13,971 bases of DNA, from assembly GCA_003265975.1 (NCBI GenBank), contig QFBU01000036.1, forward strand, positions 1 to 13,971, given 5' to 3'. This document shows positions 7,614-13,786 of this stretch, piece after piece. This stretch comes from Candidatus Marinamargulisbacteria bacterium SCGC AAA071-K20 (GTDB taxonomy: Bacteria; Margulisbacteria; Marinamargulisbacteria; GCA-2716485; AAA071-K20). Positions within the stretch are counted from its first letter, which is position 1. Each line of letters opens with the position of its first letter. The notes under the pieces are model-generated. The model made no database searches. It was not told where the DNA came from and was given only the letters and a program-made list of their open reading frames with translations. Both the position numbers and the translations under genes were made by a program.

Positions 7614-8897
7614 ATGGCATTAAAAATTATTAATAAGTTAGACACTTACCTAAAAAAGATTCATCAATTAAATAAAAGCGAATCACAAGTAAAAGTTAAA
7701 AAAACATTAACTGAGATTAAAGACACTATCATAAGTAAAAAAGATAAAGGCGTTTTAGAATACTGTCAGAAATTTGATAATGTCGAACTTAAAGGATTTT
7801 CACTAAAAGTAAGCAAAAGAGAAATAAATAATGCCTACAAAAAAGTAAGCCCTGAGTTTATTACCGCCATCAAAAAAGCAAAAGCAAATATTACTGACTA
7901 CCATAAAAAACAAAAGCCAAAAAACTGGGAAGCCTCTCCAGAAGACGGGAAACGATATGGTATTCAATATTCTGCGTTAGAAACAGTTGGCCTTTATGTT
8001 CCGGGCGGACGTGCACCTTATTTTTCTACTGTTCTTATGAATTGTATTCCCGCACTAGTGGCAGGAGTAACCCGCCCTATTATTTGTACACCCCCTCAAC
8101 AAGATGGCAAAATTGCGCCTCAGATTTTAGTAGCTGCTGACATTTGCGGGGTCACAGAAATTTATAAAGTAGGTGGCGCCCAAGCTATTTTCGCAATGGC
8201 ATACGGTACCGAAAAAATCCCAAAAGTAGACAAGATAGTTGGCCCTGGAAATATTTATGTAGATCTCGCTAAACAAATGGTTTATGGTGACGTAGACATC
8301 GACAAACCTGCTGGCCCTTCCGACGTTTTAGTAGTTGTTGAAGATGAAAGATACGCCTCTTTTGCAGCCTCAGAAATGTTAGCTCAACTTGAACATGACC
8401 CAAGCTCTATTGCTATAACCATTGCTTCAAATGAAGAGTGTTTACAAGCAGTTAGATTAGAATTTACAAACCAACTTAAAACACTCAGTAAAAAAGAAAT
8501 TATTTTGGAGTCCATGAAAAACAGTGGAATTATTCTAATAGAAGAGAGTGACAATATTATTAAAGCTATCAATAAAGTAGCTGCTGAACATTTGGTTTTA
8601 CTTATAAACAATTACAAACCTATACTCAAACAAGTAAAACATGCTGGATCAATTTTTTGTGGACCTTACACCCCAGTAACTATGGGTGACTATTTTTCTG
8701 GGCCTAATCATGTCTTACCGACTAGTGGCACAGCTCGTTTTGCTTCTCCATTAGGAGTGATGGACTTTGTGAAATACTCCTCTTATATGCATTGTTCTAA
8801 ATCTAACTTGATGAAGGCTAGTAAGCATTTGAAGGTGTTAACAGAACTAGAAGGATTTGACGCTCATTACAACGCGGTTGATCTTAGACTAAAGTAA
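7614..8897 (+). CDS. hisD: Histidinol dehydrogenase
   Basis: Oxidises L-histidinol to histidine in two NAD-dependent steps, the end of histidine synthesis. The length of 427 aa is normal. Conserved stretches in order are GLYVPGGRAPYFSTVLM, VGGAQAIFAMAYGTE, KIVGPGNIYVDLAKQ, AGPSDVLVV, AQLEHDP (Zn ligands Gln and His), AAEHLVLL (catalytic Glu-His pair), MGDYFSGPNHVLPTSGTARF (Zn ligand Asp) and EGFDAHYNAV near the C-terminus (last Zn ligand His). All expected metal and catalytic residues are present. No other his gene is in the window, so it is an isolated pathway gene beside aroA. There is no ribosome-binding site at the ATG. Downstream, AAAGAG...CTCTTT near 8904-8928 may form a weak hairpin but has no T tract. 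Confidence 0.96.
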   Translation: MALKIINKLDTYLKKIHQLNKSESQVKVKKTLTEIKDTIISKKDKGVLEYCQKFDNVELKGFSLKVSKREINNAYKKVSPEFITAIKKAKANITDYHKKQKPKNWEASPEDGKRYGIQYSALETVGLYVPGGRAPYFSTVLMNCIPALVAGVTRPIICTPPQQDGKIAPQILVAADICGVTEIYKVGGAQAIFAMAYGTEKIPKVDKIVGPGNIYVDLAKQMVYGDVDIDKPAGPSDVLVVVEDERYASFAASEMLAQLEHDPSSIAITIASNEECLQAVRLEFTNQLKTLSKKEIILESMKNSGIILIEESDNIIKAINKVAAEHLVLLINNYKPILKQVKHAGSIFCGPYTPVTMGDYFSGPNHVLPTSGTARFASPLGVMDFVKYSSYMHCSKSNLMKASKHLKVLTELEGFDAHYNAVDLRLK

Positions 8898-9035
8898 GTT
8901 AAAAAGAGGTTCTAAGTCGCTCTCTTTCTGATAATAGTATGGAGAAAAACGGATCATTCCCAAACGGTGTGTACACTTAAATATTATGTTTAACTAATGT
9001 TTCAAAAAGATCTATCCATAAAACTATAGCCTAAG
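8898..9035. other. Non-coding flank of the IS630 remnant
   Basis: No gene is seen here. The stretch follows hisD and precedes, in plus coordinates, the stop codon of the transposase remnant. It contains the 8-bp palindrome GTGTACAC at 8969-8976. It may include the decayed terminal region of that insertion sequence, but I could not define an inverted repeat or target duplication. Confidence 0.3.
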
Positions 9036-9252
9036 TTAAATGGGCTTGAGCAAATGAAGCTTAGTACCAACAGATTGTCTGAGTAAGAATTTATGTTCAG
9101 GGGATGATTTATTACAAAAGTCTAGTAAAGCGTGTTTAAAATCTGAGAATTTCGGATAAAATTGATTTAAAATGACTTCTTTTTTCAAACACTTCCAAAA
9201 GCGTTCAATTAGGTAAATATGGTGGCAAATAAATGGGTTCCACCCTAGAGGT
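9036..9252 (-). pseudogene. Decayed 3' end of an IS630-family DDE transposase
   Basis: On the minus strand one frame reads LIERFWKCLKKEV, then NQFYPKFSDFKHALLDFC, and runs to a TAA at 9038-9036. This matches the C-terminal part of IS630-type transposases, which have LPPYSPxLNLIERxWKxLKK around the last catalytic Glu. The preceding piece, RVEPIYLPPY (about 9249-9217), is in another frame. Only 4 nt (9216-9213) separate LPPY from LIER where 15 would be expected, so an 11-nt deletion has removed SPxLN and broken the frame. The N-terminal two thirds are absent: beyond about 9252 the sequence is unrelated and GC-richer. The gene is dead; the family call rests on these motifs only. Confidence 0.75.
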
Positions 9253-9518
9253 ATGAAAGCAGATTGAGTTTTCCCGTTCTTGGGAGTAGCGCGAGTGGTT
9301 CTCGCTCTCTTGGCTTAGGTAGTAAACCCGAAGGAATAGCCTCTTTTTTGGAGTCTGCTACCTCGGACAGATTAGGAAGCGTGTCTCTCTTGAGACTAAG
9401 ACCGCCGCCATCAGTCGGGGATTTACTAGGTCAAGATGGTAGTGCCGTTGGTTTTAGCAACGATGGACGTTATGAAACAAAGCGAGCAAGACATCCTACA
9501 GATAAGAAGAACTCGTGA
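9249..9518 (+). pseudogene. 3' fragment of an unknown Ser/Gly-rich protein, probably truncated by the IS
   Basis: A plus-strand frame is open from 9249 (after TAG 9246-9248) to TGA 9516-9518. It encodes about 89 residues: a Ser/Gly/Leu-rich start (LGSSASGSRSLGLGS), a middle section with RLRPPPSVGDLLGQDG, and a basic hydrophilic tail ending KRARHPTDKKNS. A TTG at 9264 could start it, but no ribosome-binding site is visible. Its upstream edge coincides with the point where IS630 homology stops. The stretch is visibly GC-richer than its neighbours. I read it as the C-terminal remnant of a gene cut by an IS-linked rearrangement. It may instead be a chance open frame in non-coding DNA; the reverse strand here is broken by stops. 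Confidence 0.35.
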
Positions 9519-9559
9519 TACACTTACAGAATCGAAAAAATTACTTTAGGAGTAAAATT

Positions 9560-10192
9560 ATGAAAAAATTAAGAGTTACTTTTATATTGTCATGTTTACT
9601 AATGAGCACTGTTTTTGCAGGTGGCTTTTATGTGAATCCAGAATTAGGGTTTGTTAATTCACCTACAGACAGAACTATTACAACTACTTTAGGAAGTATG
9701 TCTGCAATTGCTGACGCGAGTGCGCTTTCTGGTGTCAGTTATGGAATAAGTACTGGATATCAATTTAAACGAAAGTTATTACATATCATTCCTGAGTTTA
9801 CTTATAACGGATATGGTATTTCGTATTTAGCGACAAATGGAACTGTGTTTAAAAAAATGAATGCCGTTACAACCAAGGTAAAACTAGGGCTTGGTATGTG
9901 GAAAAAAAGAGCCCTTTATGTGTCAGGCGGGTTTTCTACCTTGTCATTTAATTATGATGGCGACAGTGGTAGTTCAGGAATATTTAGTAGTAAGGCCGTA
10001 ACAGAAAGTCAGTTTGTTTGGGCTGTCGGTTATAGACGTGTTTACTTAAGTACCTTACTAGTTAATTGGGAATACGAAGTGCGCCCACAGTTTACTATTG
10101 AACAAACAGGAGATTTACTAGGTACCGCTGTTTCAGTTAGAGATAAGGTTACAATGAATACATTTAAATTGGGTATTGGTGTTCAGTTGTAG
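9560..10192 (+). CDS. Secreted, probable outer-membrane beta-barrel protein (210 aa)
   Basis: The start is set at ATG 9560 by AGGAG at 9548-9552, seven bases upstream. The frame continues 15 codons further upstream to a GTG, but that extension lacks a ribosome-binding site and would bury the signal peptide. Residues 1-20 (MKKLRVTFILSCLLMSTVFA) form a classic Sec signal with likely cleavage before GGFYV. The mature part alternates hydrophobic/aromatic and polar residues in strand-like blocks joined by Gly/Ser/Asp/Asn-rich turns (YGISTGYQFKRK, KVKLGLGMWKKR, LYVSGGFSTLSFNYDGDSG). It ends FKLGIGVQL, like the closing strand of an 8-strand barrel, though with Leu rather than Phe last. A small OmpA/OmpW-like barrel is my inference; the specific role is unknown. 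There are no cysteines in the mature protein. Confidence 0.8.
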   Translation: MKKLRVTFILSCLLMSTVFAGGFYVNPELGFVNSPTDRTITTTLGSMSAIADASALSGVSYGISTGYQFKRKLLHIIPEFTYNGYGISYLATNGTVFKKMNAVTTKVKLGLGMWKKRALYVSGGFSTLSFNYDGDSGSSGIFSSKAVTESQFVWAVGYRRVYLSTLLVNWEYEVRPQFTIEQTGDLLGTAVSVRDKVTMNTFKLGIGVQL

Positions 10193-10324
10193 TTATTTTT
10201 AAAGCCAACTATTTAAGACTAAAAAATAAAGTTGTAGAATCGAAATATTTATTTAATCTATATATAAGTATCATTGATTTTTAAATAAAATTTCATTTAA
10301 TTTACTTATTTCTCATTTTACATC
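10193..10324. other. AT-rich spacer between convergent genes
   Basis: Very AT-rich with no open frame. The complementary runs TTATTTTT and AAAAATAA shortly after 10193 could make a weak terminator hairpin for the beta-barrel gene, but the pairing is poor. Nothing else is seen. Confidence 0.3.
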
Positions 10325-10353
10325 AGGGGGCTATTCATATTGAATAGCCCCCT
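10325..10353 (-). terminator. 13-bp perfect hairpin downstream of groEL
   Basis: AGGGGGCTATTCA (10325-10337) and TGAATAGCCCCCT (10341-10353) are perfect inverted copies around a 3-nt loop. The hairpin lies 32 bp past the groEL stop. Neither strand has a following T tract, so it may be a 3'-end protector or a non-canonical terminator. A second small hairpin, TTAAAAC/GTTTTAA at 10368-10384, sits at the groEL stop. Confidence 0.7.
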
Positions 10354-10385
10354 TGGTAGGTGCATATTTAAAACTGAGTTTTAAA

Positions 10386-12041
10386 CTACATCATTCCTGG
10401 CATACCACCCATTCCTGGCATTCCACCACCCATTGCTGGTGCGGGGGCTGGTTCTGCTGCAGACGGTGAGTCAGCAATTAGAACGTCAGTTGTAAGTAGT
10501 AAACTTACGATAGAAGATGCATTTTGTAGAGCAGACTTCGTTACTTTAACTGGGTCAACTACTCCTGCTTTAATCATATCGGTTAGTTCACCAGTTCTGG
10601 CGTTGTATCCTACATTGTCTTTTTCGTTTCGTACTTTTTCAACGATAACTGAAGGCTCAACATCAGAATTTGAAGCAATTTTACGAAGAGGAATTTCTAA
10701 TGCACGGGTCACTAGTTGCATTCCAATTCTAATATCGCCACTTTCAGCTTCTAATGCTTTTTGTAGAGGAGCGATTTGTCTGATAAGAGCAGTTCCACCA
10801 CCCGGTACAATTCCTTCGTCTACTGCAGCACGTGTTGCAGAAAGAGCGTCTTCAACTCTATGTTTCTTTTCTTTTAGTTCAGTTTCTGTGGCTGCTCCAA
10901 CTTTAATAAGTGCAACTCCACCAGAAAGCTTAGCTAAACGTTCTTGAAGTTTTTCTTGATCATAGCTTGAATCGCTATTTTCAATTTCTCTTTTGATTTC
11001 TTCAACTCGTTCAGAAATTTTAGAGGTTTCCCCTTTTCCTTGAACGATAGTTGTGTTGTCTTTATCGGCTTTTATTTTAGATGCTTGACCTAATTGAGTA
11101 AGTTCAACAGTTTCAAGGCTAAGCCCTTTTTCTTCAGAAATTACTTCTCCACCGGTTAATACAGCAATATCTTCTAACATTGCTTTTCGTCTGTCACCAA
11201 ATCCAGGTGCTTTAAGTGCTAAACACTTAACAGTTCCACGAAGGTTATTAACGACTAGAGTAGCTAATGCTTCCCCTTCAATGTCTTCAGCGATAATTAC
11301 TAGTGCTTTGTTAGCTTGAACAACTTTTTCAAGTACTGGTAAAAGGTCTTTAATTGCAGACACTTTTGAGTCAGTAATTAAAATGAAAGGATCGTCGTAT
11401 GATGCTTCCATTCTGTCTTTGTCAGTAATCATATAAGGAGAAGCGAATCCTTTGTCGAATTGCATTCCTTCAACAACTTCAAGAGCTGTTTCGATTCCTT
11501 TTGATTCTTCAACAGTAATAACTCCGTCTTTGCCCACTTTTTCCATAGCGTCTGCTATAAGTGCTCCAATTTCGTCGTCGTTGTTTGCTGAAATAGAAGC
11601 TACTTGAGCAATAGCTTCTTTAGTTTCAATTTGTTTACTTGACGCTTTTAGTCCGTCAACTACAACTTTAACTGCTTTTTCAATTCCTTTACGTAAGTTG
11701 ATTGGATTAGCTCCTGCAACTACGTTTTTAAGTCCTTCTTTAAAGATTGCATATCCAAGAATAGTGGCCGTTGTGGTTCCGTCTCCTGCAATATCATTCG
11801 TTTTAGAAGCTACTTCTTTTAAAAGTTGAGCCCCCATATTTTCGAATGGATCTTCTAGTTCGATTTCTTTAGCGATAGTTACACCATCATTAGTGATAGT
11901 TGGGCTACCCCATTTCTTTTCAAGAACAACGTTATTTCCATTAGGACCTAAAGTTGAACCCACAGCGTCAGATACTTTCTTGAGACCTTCACCAAGAGCG
12001 CGCCATGCTTCGTCTGAGTATTTTAATTGTTTTGCAGACAT
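10386..12041 (-). CDS. groEL: Chaperonin GroEL (Cpn60)
   Basis: ATP-driven folding chamber that works with GroES in the cytoplasm. At 551 aa the domain order is normal. The equatorial domain has ATP-site residues D52 (TNDGVTIAKE) and D87 (NDIAGDGTTTAT), then come the intermediate and apical domains, and VDEGIVPGGGTALI lies in the C-terminal equatorial half. The tail is the Gly-Met repeat GGGMPGMGGMPGMM, as in cavity-facing GroEL tails. AAGGAG precedes ATG 12041, 22 nt after groES. One oddity: the usual GPKGRNV near residue 32 reads GPNGNNV, replacing two basic residues with Asn. It is the distal gene of the groES-groEL operon and is followed by a strong hairpin. Confidence 0.98.
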   Translation of the reverse strand: MSAKQLKYSDEAWRALGEGLKKVSDAVGSTLGPNGNNVVLEKKWGSPTITNDGVTIAKEIELEDPFENMGAQLLKEVASKTNDIAGDGTTTATILGYAIFKEGLKNVVAGANPINLRKGIEKAVKVVVDGLKASSKQIETKEAIAQVASISANNDDEIGALIADAMEKVGKDGVITVEESKGIETALEVVEGMQFDKGFASPYMITDKDRMEASYDDPFILITDSKVSAIKDLLPVLEKVVQANKALVIIAEDIEGEALATLVVNNLRGTVKCLALKAPGFGDRRKAMLEDIAVLTGGEVISEEKGLSLETVELTQLGQASKIKADKDNTTIVQGKGETSKISERVEEIKREIENSDSSYDQEKLQERLAKLSGGVALIKVGAATETELKEKKHRVEDALSATRAAVDEGIVPGGGTALIRQIAPLQKALEAESGDIRIGMQLVTRALEIPLRKIASNSDVEPSVIVEKVRNEKDNVGYNARTGELTDMIKAGVVDPVKVTKSALQNASSIVSLLLTTDVLIADSPSAAEPAPAPAMGGGMPGMGGMPGMM

Positions 12042-12063
12042 AATATTCTCCTTTGTATAAATT

Positions 12064-12363
12064 TTATTTTTTGATTGCTAAAATATCGTTTTCTTTAATA
12101 ATTAAGAATTCGTTACCTTCAATTTTAATTTCTGTTCCACCGTATTTTGCATAAATTACAGTGTCGCCTTCTTTAACAGACATAGGAATGGTTTTTCCTT
12201 CGTCAGATGTTCTTCCTTGTCCAACAGCAACAACTTTTCCACTTTGTGGTTTTTCTTGTGCGGTGTCCGGTAAAACGATCCCCGATTTTGTTGTTTGTTC
12301 AGCAGTCTCAGGCTCAACGATTACACGGTCTGCTAGAGGCTGTAAATTTGATTTATTACTCAT
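12064..12363 (-). CDS. groES: Co-chaperonin GroES (Cpn10)
   Basis: Seven-subunit lid of the GroEL chamber. It has 99 aa, as usual. LQPLADRVIVEP opens the beta-barrel. The mobile loop that binds GroEL is TTKSGIVLPDTAQEKPQ, with the Ile-Val-Leu hydrophobic tripeptide intact, and VIYAKYGGTEIKIEG and FLIIKENDILAI close the fold. AAAGGAGAAA lies just before ATG 12363. It is first in the operon with groEL (22-nt gap), driven by the near-consensus promoter at 12439-12467, and divergent from the unknown gene at 12646. Confidence 0.98.
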   Translation of the reverse strand: MSNKSNLQPLADRVIVEPETAEQTTKSGIVLPDTAQEKPQSGKVVAVGQGRTSDEGKTIPMSVKEGDTVIYAKYGGTEIKIEGNEFLIIKENDILAIKK

Positions 12364-12423
12364 AATGATTTTCTCCTTTCAAAAATGTTTATCTATAGTC
12401 TTTTTTGCACTCAAGCCTGGGCG

Positions 12424-12467
12424 CTGAGGCAGCTCAGTATTGTAGTGATTTTAAGTGAAAATGTCAA
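12424..12467 (-). promoter_or_regulatory. groESL promoter with a palindrome at the transcription start
   Basis: On the minus strand a perfect -35 TTGACA (12467-12462), a 17-nt spacer and -10 TACAAT (12444-12439) form a strong sigma70-type promoter with +1 near 12432, giving a leader of about 69 nt. An inverted repeat CTGAG-N4-CTCAG (12424-12437) covers the expected start and could be an operator. No full CIRCE (TTAGCACTC-N9-GAGTGCTAA) is present. A lone half-site-like GAGTGCAAA lies at 12412-12404 in the leader. Confidence 0.8.
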
Positions 12468-12645
12468 TGAATTGAGATCGAAATATTACTTAAAATATAC
12501 TCAAGTAAACAAATTTGTTAATAAATAAAAAGATTTACGAACTAAAATGTATTAAATAGCATATATTATTGGCATAGAACTTGAAGTAAGTAGTTTGAAA
12601 TGTATGGGGATATTTGGGCCTCTAAACTTTATAGGAGGTATATTT
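12468..12645. promoter_or_regulatory. Divergent upstream region of the 281-aa gene
   Basis: AT-rich, with the perfect 12-bp palindrome AACAAATTTGTT at 12508-12519. For the plus-strand gene, TTGGCA at 12569-12574 could be a -35 box with a poor -10 TAGTTT 16 nt on. The overlapping TGGCAT-N5-TTGAA (12570-12585) resembles a sigma54 site but lacks the GC at -12. AGGAGGT at 12632-12638 is the ribosome-binding site of the gene starting at 12646. Confidence 0.3.
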
Positions 12646-13491
12646 ATGTCAATAGGTATGGGCCCGTGGTTTTCTTTTTCGGGAATGAATAGGAAGCAAG
12701 CAATAAAATCAGATGTAAAAACTGGAACAAACGATAAGGTGGCGCCGTCTAGGGATGCCGCTGTTTCTCCAACAAAACACACATTACAGTTACGAGATCA
12801 GGCAGAGAGAATTCGATTATTTAGTACAGAGAGCGGTAGTACAGCCGCAAGTACAAGTTTTGATTCTGATAAAGGAGATGAAGCGTTTAGAGGTGGAGAT
12901 CGTTCGCCTAAAAGTGCTTCTATGGGTGTTGAAGTTAGACCCACATTAATAACTGTTCCTGCAGGCTCTGCCACAGAGATAGTGGATATCAAATCGTATG
13001 CAAGAGAAATTAATGATGCCATAGAGGGACTGCTAAGGAAGGACCTTTTGGTTTTGGTAGCCGATTTTGCTGCGGTACGAGCAGATAGGCATGCTGAACA
13101 TAATATCCCAAAAAGAAATATCGACCTTTTTCTTTCAAATCTGAGTGCAAAATTAAATACAGAGTTTAGTTTAACAATAGCCAAAGCACTAGTTGATCTT
13201 GATGGAGACGCTGCTTTTAAAAAAGCTCATAGCTTAAGAGATGGACTAAAGAAGCTAATTGACTCTACTGCTCAAGAATGTGACCTCCCATTAGTTACCA
13301 GGTCGTACGGAAGTTGTGTGTATATATCTTTTGGAATGCATGAAAAAGGAAGAACCGTTATTTTAAAAAACGGAGATTATGGCCGGTCAAAAACCTATTT
13401 GCTAACAGAATATGTAGATTGGTATGCTTCAAAACTAGGTATCAAGCGAAGCGACAGCGTTATAAATCCCCAAGCGCACGCAAATTTTTAG
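12646..13491 (+). CDS. Protein of unknown function with low-complexity N-terminus (281 aa)
   Basis: The start is set at ATG 12646 by AGGAGGT seven bases upstream; an in-frame ATG at 12595 has no such site. I do not recognise the protein. Residues 1-15 (MSIGMGPWFSFSGMN) are Gly/aromatic. Residues 16-95 are disordered-looking, rich in Ser, Thr, Asp, Gly and Lys (TESGSTAASTSFDSDKGDEA). Residues 100-281 look folded, mainly helical to about 220 (SYAREINDAIEGLLRKDLLVLVADF), followed by strand-like SCVYISFG and GRTVILKN and a final helix LLTEYVDWYASKLG. There is no signal peptide or membrane span. A disordered N-terminus before a compact C-terminal domain is a layout seen in some secreted or effector-like proteins, but nothing here shows secretion. 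The gene's last 17 bases lie in an inverted repeat shared with the tRNA-Leu trailer. Confidence 0.8.
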   Translation: MSIGMGPWFSFSGMNRKQAIKSDVKTGTNDKVAPSRDAAVSPTKHTLQLRDQAERIRLFSTESGSTAASTSFDSDKGDEAFRGGDRSPKSASMGVEVRPTLITVPAGSATEIVDIKSYAREINDAIEGLLRKDLLVLVADFAAVRADRHAEHNIPKRNIDLFLSNLSAKLNTEFSLTIAKALVDLDGDAAFKKAHSLRDGLKKLIDSTAQECDLPLVTRSYGSCVYISFGMHEKGRTVILKNGDYGRSKTYLLTEYVDWYASKLGIKRSDSVINPQAHANF

Positions 13492-13553
13492 GTGAAGACT
13501 ACCGAGAGTGCAGCAAAGCGAAACGTGTAGTTAAGCCTAAAAATTTACGCACG
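13475..13553 (-). repeat. 18-bp inverted repeat downstream of tRNA-Leu; paired best as minus-strand RNA
   Basis: Arms 13475-13492 and 13536-13553 are inverted copies with three mismatches on the plus strand (C·A or A·C). In minus-strand RNA all three become G·U pairs, so CGUGCGUAAAUUUUUAGG pairs along all 18 positions. Further in, ACUAC and GUAGU (13532-13528 with 13502-13498) add five pairs after a small internal loop; the terminal loop is 25 nt. The near arm begins 15 nt after the CCA of tRNA-Leu. The far arm overlaps, antisense, the last codons and stop of the 281-aa gene. It could be a tRNA trailer fold, a terminator for either gene, or both. No T tract follows on the minus strand. Confidence 0.55.
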
Positions 13554-13568
13554 ATTGGATATTTAAAG

Positions 13569-13657
13569 TGGTACCGGGGGCCGGACTTGAACCGGCACGG
13601 CCTGTTACGGCCAACGGATTTTAAGTCCGTCGTGTCTACCAATTCCACCACCTCGGC
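13569..13657 (-). tRNA. tRNA-Leu (anticodon UAA)
   Basis: On the minus strand the sequence begins GCCGAGGTGGTGGAATTGG and has a long variable arm (GTTGGCCGTAACAGGCCGT), as expected for Leu. The anticodon stem ACGGA/TCCGT encloses CTTAAAA, giving anticodon TAA. The T-arm carries GGTTCAAGTCC, the discriminator is A, and CCA is encoded at 13571-13569. The acceptor stem pairs GCCGAGG with CCCCGGT: G1·U72 is as in E. coli tRNA-Leu(UAA), but position 5 is an A·C mismatch. Confidence 0.96.
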
Positions 13658-13687
13658 ACGAAGAGAAATTGAAAAAAAATTAGTAGG

Positions 13688-13715
13688 ACTATACTTTATC
13701 AAGTAATTGCACCAA
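13688..13715 (-). promoter_or_regulatory. Possible tRNA-Leu promoter
   Basis: On the minus strand a -10 TATAGT (13693-13688) lies 16 nt after a weak -35 TTGGTG (13715-13710). This puts +1 near 13681, about 24 nt before the mature tRNA. The -10 box is good and the -35 box poor. Confidence 0.35.
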
Positions 13716-13786
13716 TTGACAAGATTATGCTTCTTTATCCCTTAAGTTTATGAATTCAGTTTTTTTAGAAAATATAGTGCCTAACT

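Noticed and set aside
9515..9559. GTG start for the beta-barrel gene
   Set aside because: It would put 15 charged/polar residues before a clear signal peptide; the AGGAG site serves ATG 9560.
10603..10947. Open frame antisense to groEL
   Set aside because: Shadow of a strongly conserved coding sequence; no ribosome-binding site or own features.
12404..12424. Possible CIRCE operator upstream of groES
   Set aside because: Only one half resembles GAGTGCTAA (8 of 9). The best partner is poor and the spacer is not 9 nt, so it is not a true CIRCE.
12570..12585. Sigma54-like site before the 281-aa gene
   Set aside because: The -24 part fits but the essential GC at -12 is GA; too weak to call.
12595..12645. 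Earlier in-frame ATG for the 281-aa protein
   Set aside because: No ribosome-binding site there; AGGAGGT is placed correctly for 12646.
13419..13706. 95-codon plus-strand frame over the end of the 281-aa gene and tRNA-Leu
   Set aside because: It reads through a tRNA gene and an inverted repeat; an artefact.
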